A stretch of 64,000 nt of DNA from Engelhardtia mirabilis (GCA_007751255.1 CP036296.1:744001-808000); one strand, 5' to 3'; positions 9,101-20,233 are shown, numbered from the stretch's first letter. The notes: a model not told the origin generated them from the letters alone. Numbers and translations: made by a program.

Positions 9101-11926
9101 CCGCGCCTCGAGTGCCGATCCGCCGGGACCGGAGGTGAAGGGCGCGACGGTGGCCTCGAAGCTGAGTTCACCCGGCGCGCCGCCCACGAACTCGTCGACC
9201 CAGGTCAAGGCGCCGCCCTCGACCTTCAACCCGTCGAACTTCAGAGTCGGAATCGGCACGGAGTCGAAGGCCCCACCCGGTGTCGCCGTGGCTCGGGTTG
9301 CAGCCTCAGTCGTCGTCGCTGAAGCCTCGCCCGCAGGCGAAGCCTGGGCCGCAGCCGCGGGGGAGGTCGCAGTCGAGCTCGAACTGGAGGGCGTTGACGA
9401 CGGCGATGAGGCCAGCGACGACGACGGTGCCGACTTGGGCGCTGACGACGGAGCGGACGACTGCGACGACTGTGACTGCGACGACGCCGCCACCACGGAT
9501 GTCGGCAGCGCGGTCGATGGCGCAGACGTCGAGCCCGGCGCAGGCGACGCGACTCCAGCCGGAACTGTGGCGACGGCCGGAGTCTGCTCGATCGCGACCG
9601 CGCTGTCCGAGTCCGCGCTGCTCGCGCTGGCCGTTCCATCGCCGCCCGTCGCGGTCGCCGCGGCGCTGCCGACCGCTGCCGGCGGGGCGAAGCGCAGGCC
9701 CAGAGCGTGGACGGCGCCCGCTGCGTCTCGACGCACGGTGAGGCGCGGGCCCTGCAGGGCGATCGCGCCGATGTGCGGCACGTCGCCGGTGAAGTCGAGT
9801 TGGCCGAACTCGAGGCGGTCGAGGCCCAGGTAGGTCTGCTCGTCGCGTCCGAAGCGCAGGCCGGTGACAGACCCCTGGGCGCGGCCCTGGGCGTCGAGAT
9901 CCAACTCCACGTGGGCCACGGCGCCGGCGCCGTCGAGTTCGCAGGTGAGGCCCGATTCGGCCAGCAGCGGACCGAGGATGCGCGAATCGACCCCCGCTGC
10001 TTCGAGGTCGAAGGAGAGGCCCGTCGCGCCGCCTTCGAGGCGCGCCTGGCCCTTGGCGCCGAGCTGGCTGACCACGCCGTCGACGCCGCCGCTGACGTCG
10101 ATGACCAGGGTGCGCCGCGGGCCGTCGATGCGGTCGCCGACGGTCAATCGGTCGAGGCGCAGGGACGATCGCAGGACCTGGGTCTCCATCGCGCCCGGAG
10201 CGACGATGCCGGCCACGGTCCAGCCGCCGTCGGGGCGCCGCTCGAAGGGCAGGCTGAGATCGGAGACGGAGAGCTGCCCCAGGTGGGCGGGGCCGTCCGC
10301 GGGCAGGGTCAGCTCCTCCAGGGTCGCGCTGCGCCATTGGAACAGCGGGCGCTCGCCATCGGCGAAGCGGGCGCCCTCCATCTGCGCGGCGACGATCGTG
10401 TCGTCGCCCTGCCAATCGACCGCGGCGGTCAGCGTCAGGGCGCCGTAGCCCGACTCGAGGGTCGAGGACAGCCCGGCGGCGGTCAGGTAGGGCTCCACGG
10501 CGACCAGGTCGAGGCCCTCGCCGCCCAGCTCCAGTCGCAGGTCGAAGCCGTCGGGGCGGGGCACCAGGTCACCGGTGGCCGTCGCCTGACCCTGGCCTTC
10601 GCGGGCCTCGACCAGGAGTTCCAGCTCGAGCGCCTCGGCCTCGGGGCCGAGGGGCAGGTGCAGTCCACGCAGGCCGAAGCGACGCAGGACGATGCCGAGG
10701 TCCACCGGCCTGTCACCGCCGGCGGCTTCGTCGCGCCAGGCGAGGGTCACGTCCTCGATCGCGACGGCCGCATCGACCAGGGCGGGCGGGGGAGCGGAGC
10801 CGCCCTCGGTCGAGGGCTCGGGTGTGGTCGGCGCCGCTTCGGTCGCGCCGGCTCCGAGGGCCAGACCGCACACAACCATGCGACCTCGCGCGTCGCGGGC
10901 GGCGCGCGCGCTCGCGCCGCGCAGGGTCAGGGTCGGTTGTTCGAGGGCGGCCTGGGACCAGCTCGGGCAGACGAACGAGAGGAGCTCGACCTCGACCTCG
11001 GGCTCGAGGTCGGCGCGCACGCGCAGTCCCTCGAGTGCGGCCGAGAGGGCGAGGGGCCCGTCGGGGCCGTCGCCCAGGGGTTCGAGCGACAGGGACAGGT
11101 GCGCCTCGGCGTCGATCTGCTCGACCAGGGGCTCGATGCCGGCCAGGGCCATCAGGCGCGCGAGCTGCGCGGGGTGCAGACCCGCGAGGGCCAGGGTCCC
11201 GTCGGCGACGGTGTCGCCGGACGCGCCGCGCTCGGCCTTGGCGTCCAGGCGCAAGAGGTCGAGCCAGCCGGGACCGTGGCCGTGCAACGCGATGCTCGTG
11301 GGCTGTTCGGGGTCGCCGACGGCAGTGGCGCGCAGGTTCAGGCGCAGCTCGCGATCGATGGTCTCGCCCTCGAACTCGTCGTGCACGCGCAGCACGACGC
11401 CCTGGGCCATGAGGGCATCGACGACGACCGGGAGCCGCAGAGGGAAGGGCGCCTTGTTCGGGTCCAGGACGTCCTCGGAGCCGGCGTCGGCGGGCTCGGC
11501 AGCCTGCGGATCGGTTTCGGATCTGGTCGCGGCCGGCTCGGGCAGGTTCCAGCGGCCCTCGGCGTCGCGGCGCAGCTCGACGACCAGGCCGTCGACCTCG
11601 AGGCGGTGCACGTGCAGGTCGCCTCCGAAGAGCGCCGAGAGGTCGGCGTCGAAGCGCAGTTGGTCCAGTCGCAAGAGCGGCGGCTCGTCGGCGGAGCCGG
11701 TCACCCGCAGCTCGAGGCCGCGCAGCTCGAGGGCGCCGTCCGTCAGATCCAGGTCGAGGTCCGCGAGGGCCAGGTCGAAGCCGGCGGTGCGGGCTCCCGC
11801 GCGCAGAGCCGGCGACAGGCCCACGGCCAGGACCAGGCGCAGGGCCACGAGAATCAGCGCGAAGATGACCGCGCGGCGCAACCAACGCCTGGGCGCGGGC
11901 GGCTTGTCGACGATCTTGGCGCTCAC
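6137..11926 (-). CDS. AsmA/DUF748-like giant inner-membrane-anchored protein
   Basis: A 1929-aa protein with one N-terminal membrane helix (about residues 12-35, WLRRAVIFALILVALRLVLA) and then a long run of beta-rich AsmA-like segments (repeated D-L-DLTDGALELRGLELRV type strands). This is the layout of AsmA/TamB/DUF748 proteins, which span the periplasm and take part in outer-membrane lipid or protein homeostasis. The C-terminus has the DUF748-like ending around FPAGLTILGAEAQATLDEVAKLM. Two low-complexity inserts interrupt it: a Ser/Ala/Thr/Pro stretch encoded around 9265-9690 and a Glu/Ala/Asp/Gln stretch around 7540-7900. The start is GTG at 11926, which overlaps the stop of the upstream lipoprotein gene by 4 bp (GTGA); a longer reading to 12040 would place Arg-rich filler before the membrane helix. 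Family call is solid; cargo unknown. Confidence 0.8.
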   Translation of the reverse strand: MSAKIVDKPPAPRRWLRRAVIFALILVALRLVLAVGLSPALRAGARTAGFDLALADLDLDLTDGALELRGLELRVTGSADEPPLLRLDQLRFDADLSALFGGDLHVHRLEVDGLVVELRRDAEGRWNLPEPAATRSETDPQAAEPADAGSEDVLDPNKAPFPLRLPVVVDALMAQGVVLRVHDEFEGETIDRELRLNLRATAVGDPEQPTSIALHGHGPGWLDLLRLDAKAERGASGDTVADGTLALAGLHPAQLARLMALAGIEPLVEQIDAEAHLSLSLEPLGDGPDGPLALSAALEGLRVRADLEPEVEVELLSFVCPSWSQAALEQPTLTLRGASARAARDARGRMVVCGLALGAGATEAAPTTPEPSTEGGSAPPPALVDAAVAIEDVTLAWRDEAAGGDRPVDLGIVLRRFGLRGLHLPLGPEAEALELELLVEAREGQGQATATGDLVPRPDGFDLRLELGGEGLDLVAVEPYLTAAGLSSTLESGYGALTLTAAVDWQGDDTIVAAQMEGARFADGERPLFQWRSATLEELTLPADGPAHLGQLSVSDLSLPFERRPDGGWTVAGIVAPGAMETQVLRSSLRLDRLTVGDRIDGPRRTLVIDVSGGVDGVVSQLGAKGQARLEGGATGLSFDLEAAGVDSRILGPLLAESGLTCELDGAGAVAHVELDLDAQGRAQGSVTGLRFGRDEQTYLGLDRLEFGQLDFTGDVPHIGAIALQGPRLTVRRDAAGAVHALGLRFAPPAAVGSAAATATGGDGTASASSADSDSAVAIEQTPAVATVPAGVASPAPGSTSAPSTALPTSVVAASSQSQSSQSSAPSSAPKSAPSSSLASSPSSTPSSSSSTATSPAAAAQASPAGEASATTTEAATRATATPGGAFDSVPIPTLKFDGLKVEGGALTWVDEFVGGAPGELSFEATVAPFTSGPGGSALEARLSAAAPGLLTGIELALDAELDPTDTRVQLDLQGRGLDSTGIGLYLPPGVETLQSHYDLDLQAQAGITSADDGGLALRAELILFELRGDDDAPLAGSRSASLVASRVDPAAGVYLFDELVVGGVDIDIATDLDGATEVAGIRLATAPTEVAATGGGVEVAAQPASPPAADAVAREIGTVFPTVRLERLDLNLGQVTYRGAALGEGAEPLVVTGSVRSPGALELCGPIPEDLPPIQLEARLQVDQAEVAIDTSLEPFNVSPGVEAQLRVTGIRGERLRALAPALAERIDTELLGEGRLTAQLSGELDLRRASVLSFDLSDGFAGELTLDDLDWRDTVADQRFLGLDALRVELKRVQPSAGLVHVGLIEVVKPFVRAELAPEYLELLGLRFKTPEAPDLAELEQAAEAAESEASETDNAEAAVASDQGVADQGADRRVADGQSTAQQDSTEQTAPERQAGEQVAGAQTGDDRSAAEQGAVAEVDAQETVRAPSDETVAAADAAQDSATRDSGAQNSEAEAKPAAVKPPFELRIDQLLLTGLDAELLDSTVDPPAVIPLRSLDVEVDQFTTLALTEPRPIRFSAYLGCGEVELPAPVRSRGGVLGGLASGLASVVTGNKEERRTEMRPLFQEVGASGQITLAPVPTGWARMNIVGFELLGLRGWARRSGIEIGAGVLDFRTRLRFTDDGRVRTDSKVVFDDLSLSEPAGGPISKWLKLPAPLDSVIFLLRDDSGEISLPLNFTVEDDGISTSVLAAKATATLARVIADAVASAPLRVTGTLTGMLGLGGSEPDREPVVREVTFPAGLTILGAEAQATLDEVAKLMRDDDKLELTVEHFLGQHDIARTDALVNPDPATCLELADRVSRRLELLEADRAVLAAEARVRLLIDSGNAAVEAAAALRLVETRIGRAERALDDLYGRLRPGDERRRPRRVRAGALELADLRQTTVLEHLLVLDGSLEERVDLRSPRLDTDAAPEIGRTVLTLRRRR

Positions 11927-13308
11927 GGCTGTTCCCCCGCCGTCCGGCGCTCGAGGTCCTGCGCCAGGGCCGCGCGCCGCGCATCGCGGTCGGCCAGGGG
12001 CTCGAAGCCCTCGGGCGCGCGACCGCGCAGCGACAGCCAACGCATGGCGCGCATGCGGGCGGCGGGATCGGGATCCTCGAGCAGCAGTCGGTTCTCCGAC
12101 ACGAGGCGCTCCCGCAGCCCCGCGATCGTCGTGCTGGCGCGCAGGACTTCAGTCAGCGCGGAGGGCAGGTGTCCCATCTCGCCGGCGTGGCGCAGGAGCA
12201 GTGCCTCGAGGGAATCGTCGAGCCCCTCGGCCGACTGGGCGCTGGCCAAGGCCGAGAGCGTGGCGCGCTCGAGCGCCAGCGCCAAGCGCTCACCATCCAA
12301 CGGCCCGGATCCGACCGTGCCGGCCTCGATCGCGCCGCCGTTCATCGGGCCGGTGGCCTCTTCCCTGGCCGCTGTGCCAATGGCACCGAGCAGCTCGTCG
12401 TCGCCGATCAACGCGAGATCGGCCGTCGCGGGCGCGTCGACGGTCTCGGTCAACAGTGCCAGGGCCGAGCGGGTGCTCTCACCGCCGAGCAACCCGACCA
12501 GGCTGCCCAGTTCGAGCTCGCTGCGTTGCCGCACGGAGACCTGCGTCGTTCCCAGGGCGCCGTGATCGACGGTCACGGATCCGGACTGCGGCGTGTGGAG
12601 CAGCGTCTCGATCACGACCGTGCCGAAGGTCGAACCCTGCGGCATGGGGGCGAAGATCAGCGCGGGGTGGTCCTCGTCGGTGGGTGCGTCGGCGAAGTGC
12701 AGGCGATCCTCGGCCGCGCTGGCGTTGGGCGCGAAGAGGGCCCAGGTGGGGGGCTGGCCCTCGGCCACCGAGTACTCGATGCCGGCGAGCACCAGCCCCG
12801 ATTCCGCGCAGGAGAGCGTCAGGGTCGAGGTGGTGGAGGGCAGCAGCGCGCCCTCGAGCGATCCCAACCAGACGACGTCGGCCAGGATTCCGTCGGTCGC
12901 CGCCGGATCGACCTCGGTGTCGCCCATGGTGCTGCCGAGCCGCGCGGCCGCGAGGCCCTGGGGCACGCCGCGGATCGGCTGGGCCAGGCCCGAATCGGTG
13001 ACCAGGTTGGCCTCGGAAGCCAGGGGCGGGAGCTGGGCCGGCGGCGAACCGGCCAGGAGACCGAAGCGCACGCTCGCGATCCAACTCGCCTGGTCCTGCT
13101 CCGGATCCGCGTTCGCGCGCTCCGCTTCGGCCGCGCGCGGTCCGCTGATCGGGGTCCCCAGGTGGCGGTCCAGCGTGATCCGCATCGGTCCGGGCGTCGC
13201 CGGACGCGCGAAGGGCGAGGCGCAGCCCACGAGTGCGAGACCCAGCGCCAAGCAAGCGGGGTTCGCGCGCACCCGGGTCGGGGCGCCAGGTTGGGGCTGC
13301 ATCGTCAT
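11923..13308 (-). CDS. Hypothetical lipoprotein coupled to the AsmA-like gene
   Basis: A 461-aa protein. The N-terminus has a basic region, a hydrophobic stretch and a lipobox (LALGLALVGC, Cys near residue 29), so it is probably lipidated and held in a membrane facing the periplasm. The middle is beta-rich with no recognised motif. The last 130 residues are helical and hold a HEAT-like piece (DPDPAARMRAMRWLSLRG). Its stop overlaps the AsmA-like start by 4 bp, so the two are almost certainly translated together and may act together at the envelope. I do not recognise the family. The start ATG at 13308 is followed by a second ATG two codons later. Confidence 0.7.
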   Translation of the reverse strand: MTMQPQPGAPTRVRANPACLALGLALVGCASPFARPATPGPMRITLDRHLGTPISGPRAAEAERANADPEQDQASWIASVRFGLLAGSPPAQLPPLASEANLVTDSGLAQPIRGVPQGLAAARLGSTMGDTEVDPAATDGILADVVWLGSLEGALLPSTTSTLTLSCAESGLVLAGIEYSVAEGQPPTWALFAPNASAAEDRLHFADAPTDEDHPALIFAPMPQGSTFGTVVIETLLHTPQSGSVTVDHGALGTTQVSVRQRSELELGSLVGLLGGESTRSALALLTETVDAPATADLALIGDDELLGAIGTAAREEATGPMNGGAIEAGTVGSGPLDGERLALALERATLSALASAQSAEGLDDSLEALLLRHAGEMGHLPSALTEVLRASTTIAGLRERLVSENRLLLEDPDPAARMRAMRWLSLRGRAPEGFEPLADRDARRAALAQDLERRTAGEQP

Positions 13309-13498
13309 GGGGGGGCGGTTGATCGGGCCAGGCTACGGCGCGGACCCTCGAACATGGCGCGGGCGAGGATCGGCTGCGAGATGTGGCGGGGCACGGCGCC
13401 GCGCGGCGGGCCACGCTCGGCCGGTCAGCGGCAGCTCAACCTGGGAGGGGTTCCGAGCGCGGCCGATTGCTGCCGTGCAGCATCGCCACTCGGCCTGG

Positions 13499-15520
<2,022 letters not shown>

Positions 15521-15591
15521 GGCGGTCGGTGGGGCGGTCGCGGGCGGGAGTCGAGGTCGGTGCGGGGCCGTCTCGGCGCGGGGCGCCGATG

Positions 15592-16863
15592 TTAGCGGGG
15601 CGCAACGTCGCGGTGGGCCCGAGCGGACCCCGCCGCGAGGCGCGCGAGGTCCCGGACCTCGGATCGCAGGGCGTCGCGCTCGATCTGGAGCGCGCGGGCG
15701 CCGGCGGGGTCGACGGCCGCGCGCCAATGGGCGGCCCAGCGGGCGCGCCAGGACCACAGTCGAGCCGCGATCGGGGCGCTGGCGAGCAGCCAGAGCCCGG
15801 CACAGGCCGCGGCCAGCGGGCCGGCGACGAACCAGGTCGTGGCGGTGACCGCTGCCAACCAGGCCGGGAAGGAGAAGGAAGAGATCAGCAGCAGGGCAGT
15901 GACGAACTTGTCGACAGTCGGGCGCTTGGCGTGGGCCAGGACGCGGCTGATGGCCGCCGGCGGGAGCCAGGGCGTGAGGGTCAGCGCGGCCAGCAGGCCG
16001 GCGGCGAGGGCGATCGAAGCGCTGACGGGGCGGCTGGTCCGGGGTTGCCAATCCGGCGCTGGGCCGAGGGCGCCCAGGCGAGCGGTGAGCCGCGCGGCGT
16101 CGTCCGGCCGGTCGCGGCGCAGGCGGGCCAGGCCCGCGGCCAGCACCTGCAGGCGCTCGGGGAGGCTGCGGTCCTCGGCCGGCAGCAGTTCCTCGGCGAT
16201 GCCGAGCACCACACGGTCTTCCAGGTCGGCGAGCCCGAGGGTCACGTCGCGCAGGGCACGGTCGATCTGCGCGGTGAGCTCGAGCACGGCTCGTCGCTCG
16301 TCGTGGGCGTAGGTCTCGAGGTGCTGCTCGACGCCGAAGGGCTCTCCGACCCACAGGTCCACGCGGCTGCGCCAGTGGTCGCGGCGCTGGTAGACCAGCC
16401 CGACCGGCAGGATTCGCACGCCGATCGGTCCGTCTCCGTCGCGCTCCGCACCCAGGGCCATGCGGGCGGCCCCCGTCTTGAGCGGGCGGAGGCTGCCGAC
16501 CGTCTCGCTCGATCCCTCGGGGAAGATGGAGATCACCTCACCCCGGCGCAGGGTGGCGTGGATCGCCCGGAAGGCGTCCACGTTGCGGGTCATGTCCACC
16601 TGGTCCTTCTGGCGATAGACCGGCACGGCGCCGACCCAGCGGGCCAGGCTGCCCACGAAGGGCATCTCGAAGATCGAGTACTTGGCGAGCAGCCGCAGGG
16701 GCCGGTCGGTGAGCAGCAGCAACAGGGCCGCGTCCGCCAGGCCGTTGGTGTGGTTCGTCACCAGGATCAGAGGCCCCCGGTCGGGGATCTGACCACCGGC
16801 GATCGAAGGACGGTAGAAGCCCCGTGCCAGGGCGCGGGCGTAGGTGGCGGCGAGGCGATACAA
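15592..16863 (-). CDS. PlsC-type 1-acyl-glycerol-3-phosphate acyltransferase family protein
   Basis: A protein of about 423 aa. The acyltransferase block has NHTNGLADA (an NHxxxxD catalytic motif), then FPEGSSETVGSLRPLKTG, the FPEG motif that binds the phosphate. Near the C-terminus are two or three hydrophobic segments (LAAGLLAALTLTPWLPPAA and further), so it is likely membrane-bound and acylates lysophosphatidic acid or a related lipid. The start is uncertain: TTG at 16863 yields the usual PlsC N-terminus (YRLAATYARALARGFYR), while an in-frame GTG at 17043 or ATG at 17022 would add about 55-60 non-conserved residues and leave almost no room for the promoter of the divergent EAL gene. A TACCCT hexamer lies upstream at about 16905. 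Confidence 0.8.
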   Translation of the reverse strand: MYRLAATYARALARGFYRPSIAGGQIPDRGPLILVTNHTNGLADAALLLLLTDRPLRLLAKYSIFEMPFVGSLARWVGAVPVYRQKDQVDMTRNVDAFRAIHATLRRGEVISIFPEGSSETVGSLRPLKTGAARMALGAERDGDGPIGVRILPVGLVYQRRDHWRSRVDLWVGEPFGVEQHLETYAHDERRAVLELTAQIDRALRDVTLGLADLEDRVVLGIAEELLPAEDRSLPERLQVLAAGLARLRRDRPDDAARLTARLGALGPAPDWQPRTSRPVSASIALAAGLLAALTLTPWLPPAAISRVLAHAKRPTVDKFVTALLLISSFSFPAWLAAVTATTWFVAGPLAAACAGLWLLASAPIAARLWSWRARWAAHWRAAVDPAGARALQIERDALRSEVRDLARLAAGSARAHRDVAPR

Positions 16864-17054
16864 GCGAAGGCAGCTGGAGGTGGGCGGCGGCTCGGCGCGG
16901 GAGGGTAGCCGGGGTGCCGGGGCGGGGATTATGCGCGCCGGCGGTGTCCCGTGCCGGGGCCCGATCGACGACAGAGCCGGGGGGAGGTCCTCAAGTCGAC
17001 CCCCGCTCCTCCCGATCCTCATGGGGCGGCCGCACGCCGTCACCCCTCAATCCC

Positions 17055-17058
17055 GGAG
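17055..17058 (+). promoter_or_regulatory. Ribosome binding site GGAG for the EAL protein
   Basis: GGAG 8 nt before GTG 17067. It supports this start over the upstream ATG and GTG codons in the same frame. Confidence 0.55.
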
Positions 17059-17066
17059 CTCCCCCC

Positions 17067-18983
17067 GTGTCAAACCCCGAACGATCGCCCAGCAACGGGG
17101 CCTCACCTCCGCTCGCCCTGGCGCTCGGCGTCGCCGACGACGATCAGACGGACCTCCGCCGCACCCTCGAGCAGGCCGGCTTCCGGTGGCAGACAACCCC
17201 GGAGACGGCTCTGAACCTGGAGCTGGTGCGCGACTGCAGTCCCAAGGTGCTGGTGCTCGGGGACCAGGTCGACGGGGCTAGCTCGCTCCAAGCTCTCCTG
17301 CAGGCTGCCGGTGGCTTGGCCGACGAGGTGCGCGACCTGGCGGAGATCGAGCAGCTGGAGCGCCTGGCCCAGGTCGGCCGCTGGCGCTTCGACGCGAACA
17401 CGGGGCGCCTGGACTGCACGTCCGAGGGTGCGCGACTGCTGGACGGGGCCGAGGACCTGGCCAGCCTGCTCGAGTGCGTGGAGCCCGCCCAGCAGGGGGC
17501 GCTCCAGGACTGGTTCTCGCCCGGGCTCGAGTCGGGTGACGTGGTCGAGTTCGCCCTGCACGCCCACAACGGGGCGGTGCGACGGCTGAGACTGGTGCAC
17601 TACGGAACCTGCCGCATGCACCAAGCGAGCGGCTTCGTCCAAGCCCTCGCGAACCAGCCCACCGGGCCGGACATCGGCGCCGAGTTCCACGATTCGAGGG
17701 GCCTGCAGGTCCAGTCCGACTTCGTCGATCAGGTCCATCGCGGGATCGCGCGAGCGAACCGCGGCAAGCGCTCGCTGGCGGTGCTCTTCCTGCACGTGGA
17801 GCAGTTGGCGCGCGCGACCCAGACTTGGCTGCCCGCGGATGTACGCGCCCTGCGATCGATCCTGGCCGAGCGACTGCGCAACGCCCTGCGCTCGTCGGAC
17901 CTGTTCGCCCGGCCCGAGGACGCCGGCGACCTGGCCTCTGCCGGCGACGACGCATTTCTGCTCGCGATCGAAGTCGACCGTGACCAGGACGCAGCGAACG
18001 TCGCGCGCCGCCTGTTGGAGGTGACCGAGGGGCGCTTCAGCGTCGGCGAGCACCATGCCCAGCTCCAGTTGGGGATCGGTGTCGCCTTGCACCCCAGCGA
18101 CTCGTCCTCGCCTCCCCGACTGATCGAGCTCGCCTGCGGCGCCGCCCTCGAGGCCCGCGAGAAGGGCCAGAGCGGCCTCAGCTTCCACGACGCCGCGAAG
18201 AACGCCGAAGTCTTTCAGAAGCTCAGCCTCGAGGCCCACCTGCGCCGCGCCGTCGAGCTCGAGCAGTTCGAGGTCTTCTACCAGCCCAAGGTCAACGTCG
18301 CCACGGACACGATCGTCGGCATGGAGGCGCTCGTGCGCTGGCGCCACCCCGAGATGGGGCTGGTCTCGCCGCTCGAGTTCATCCCCCTGGCCGAGGAGAC
18401 GGGCCTGATCCTGCCGATCGGCGAGACCGTCCTGCGACAGGCCTGCATGGTCGCCAAGCGCTGGCAGGACGAGGGCCTCCCGCCGATCCGCATGGCGGTC
18501 AACCTGTCGTCGGCTCAGTTCGAACAGCCCGACTTGTACGAAATGGTGCTGCAGGTTCTGGACGAGACAGGCCTCGCGCCCGAGTGGCTCGAGCTGGAGT
18601 TGACGGAGTCGATGCTGATGGGCGACGCCGAGGCGGCGGTCGTGATCCTGCGCCGCTTCAAGCGCGCCGGCATCCACATCTCGATCGACGACTTCGGAAC
18701 GGGCTACTCGTCGTTGAGCTACCTGCGCCGCTTCCCGATCGACTCGCTCAAGATCGACCGCTCGTTCATCCGCGACGTCAACGTCAACGCCGACGACGCC
18801 GCCATCGCCACCTCGATCATCCTGATGGGCCGCAGCCTCAAGCTCCGCGTCGTCGCCGAGGGCGTCGAGACGAAGAACCAACTCGCCTTCCTGAAGGTCA
18901 TGCAGTGCGACGAGGCACAGGGCTACCTCTACAGCCGCCCAGTCCCCGCCGACGAGGCCCGCAAGCTGCTGGACAGAAACTGA
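17067..18983 (+). CDS. EAL-domain c-di-GMP phosphodiesterase with degenerate GGDEF domain
   Basis: A 638-aa cytoplasmic protein. Residues about 20-90 look like a worn receiver-type domain (LVLGDQVDG), then a PAS-like piece and a GGDEF-fold region at about 225-375. There the signature is AGDDAF instead of GGDEF, so diguanylate cyclase activity is not expected. The EAL domain (about 390-635) keeps every catalytic signature: EALVRW, NLSSAQF, ELTES, DDFGTGYSS, KIDRSF, AEGVET and EAQGYL. It should therefore hydrolyse c-di-GMP. No membrane helix is seen. The start is GTG at 17067 with GGAG 8 nt upstream (17055-17058). It is divergent from the acyltransferase gene. Confidence 0.9.
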   Translation: MSNPERSPSNGASPPLALALGVADDDQTDLRRTLEQAGFRWQTTPETALNLELVRDCSPKVLVLGDQVDGASSLQALLQAAGGLADEVRDLAEIEQLERLAQVGRWRFDANTGRLDCTSEGARLLDGAEDLASLLECVEPAQQGALQDWFSPGLESGDVVEFALHAHNGAVRRLRLVHYGTCRMHQASGFVQALANQPTGPDIGAEFHDSRGLQVQSDFVDQVHRGIARANRGKRSLAVLFLHVEQLARATQTWLPADVRALRSILAERLRNALRSSDLFARPEDAGDLASAGDDAFLLAIEVDRDQDAANVARRLLEVTEGRFSVGEHHAQLQLGIGVALHPSDSSSPPRLIELACGAALEAREKGQSGLSFHDAAKNAEVFQKLSLEAHLRRAVELEQFEVFYQPKVNVATDTIVGMEALVRWRHPEMGLVSPLEFIPLAEETGLILPIGETVLRQACMVAKRWQDEGLPPIRMAVNLSSAQFEQPDLYEMVLQVLDETGLAPEWLELELTESMLMGDAEAAVVILRRFKRAGIHISIDDFGTGYSSLSYLRRFPIDSLKIDRSFIRDVNVNADDAAIATSIILMGRSLKLRVVAEGVETKNQLAFLKVMQCDEAQGYLYSRPVPADEARKLLDRN

Positions 18984-19654
18984 GGATCGACGGCTGGGCG
19001 CTGGCGGGCCAGAGCTCGTGTGTCGAAGGCCAACGGCGGACAGCCCGCGGCCGAAAACCGAAAGCCGGCGATCGACGGCTGTCGGATGGCGGTGAACGGC
19101 TGACCACCGCGAGTTGCAACGCGACTGTTGCCGGGAGACGGGCGGCGGTCCCTTCGGTCGGCGCACGCGCCGCCGTCCAGGCGTCTCGATTGCTTGAAGA
19201 ACGCCGCAGTGCGGTTCGCAGTCGGGGCTCGAGCTGCCGCTCCGATACGAGCCGTCGATCCTTCCGACGCCCCCGGTCCGTGGGCCGTGCAAGGTGAGCG
19301 TTGCTCGATACACCGCTGACCCCGCCCGTGCAGCCCCGCGACCCCCGAGCGAAGACCACCAGCACGCCTCCATGCCAGCGCGACTGCCTGGCGCTCGCGT
19401 CCGCATCCGCCCACGAACGAGCCCGCCTGGCGCCGAGTGCACCGACAATCGCACCTCTGCGGCGCCCGCACTTCCTCGCCTCGAGCACAGCCCGAATCGC
19501 CGTGGAGGGGTCGTTCGTTCGTAGCGAATAGCCCTGAACGTCGACAGCGCCGATTCTGTTGCGCTAAATCCGCACCTGCGCTGTGCCCCTTGCGCTATGG
19601 CGCGCACGGCATCAAGCTCTCGACGAGTTCGCGCTCTTCCCTGCTAGCTCGTCC
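18984..19654. other. Gene-free stretch of 670 bp
   Basis: No frame here shows conserved motifs or codon use like the neighbouring genes. It contains scattered inverted repeats (for example GGCGGCG near 19140 with CGCCGCC near 19170) but no clear terminator. By eye it is less GC-rich than the flanking genes. It ends in the presumed promoter region of the small sigma factor (TAGCTC at 19644). Confidence 0.4.
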
Positions 19655-20233
19655 ATGCCGCTCGCCAACGACCTAAACGACCCCCTGGCCCTCGCGCCAC
19701 TACTCGCTTCCTGGACGACTGGCGACGTGGCCGCTGGGACGGCCGCGATCGACGCCGCTCGCCCTTGGCTCCATCGGCGCCTCGAACGGCTCGGTGCTCG
19801 AGCCGGATCACGAACGATCGACGTCGACGATCTCCTACAGGAAAGCTGCGTCGCTGCCCACCGCGGCCTTTCCGGAGCGACCTTCCGAGGGCCCGCCGAG
19901 TTCCTGGCCTGGCTCTCGACGATCGCGGTCAACAAGTACCGCGACCGCATGCGTGCGCGCTCCCGCGAACCCATTGACGAGGTTTCTGCCGAGGACGTTC
20001 TCGCGATAGGCCCGGAGGGCGAGCGCGTGGCGACGCACGCTGTCGAGTCGCATCTCGAGGCCTGGCGTCGACTTTGTCAGCGGACCGAGGACGTTCCGGA
20101 TGGGCCCCGGCGTGTGTTGGTGATGCGACGGGGCTTGGGGGTGGAGTGGGATGTGACATCGTTCGTGTCGGGGAGGATGGTGGCGGCGACTCGATCGCTC
20201 TACTACCGCAGCAGGTCCACCCTCGGATACTGA
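19655..20233 (+). CDS. ECF-like RNA polymerase sigma factor, C-terminus possibly altered by the adjacent element
   Basis: A 192-aa protein. Residues about 45-110 form sigma region 2: DVDDLLQESCVAAHRGL (the -10-binding helix) followed by FLAWLSTIAVNKYRDRMRAR. A region-4-like helix-turn-helix end is visible (RVLVMRRGLGVEWDVTSF through ATRSLYYRSRSTL). It would direct core polymerase to a specific promoter set. The stop codon TGA is also the first three bases of the left terminal repeat of the neighbouring insertion element (20231), so the last residues may have been replaced when the element arrived. ATG 19655 is preferred over an in-frame start at 19583, which adds residues unlike sigma factors. 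Confidence 0.75.
   Translation: MPLANDLNDPLALAPLLASWTTGDVAAGTAAIDAARPWLHRRLERLGARAGSRTIDVDDLLQESCVAAHRGLSGATFRGPAEFLAWLSTIAVNKYRDRMRARSREPIDEVSAEDVLAIGPEGERVATHAVESHLEAWRRLCQRTEDVPDGPRRVLVMRRGLGVEWDVTSFVSGRMVAATRSLYYRSRSTLGY

Noticed and set aside
9707-12565. 952-aa plus-strand frame
   Set aside because: Antisense to the AsmA-like gene; composition typical of a GC-rich shadow.
15521-16354. Upstream extension of acetyl-CoA synthetase
   Set aside because: It overlaps the acyltransferase gene in another frame and is not Acs-like; ATG 15520 gives the normal N-terminus.
17103-19607. 834-aa minus-strand frame
   Set aside because: Antisense to the EAL protein gene, which has intact catalytic motifs; the shadow frame has none.
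18984-19654. Possible small genes in both strands
   Set aside because: The open frames are short or Arg-rich and carry no recognisable motif.
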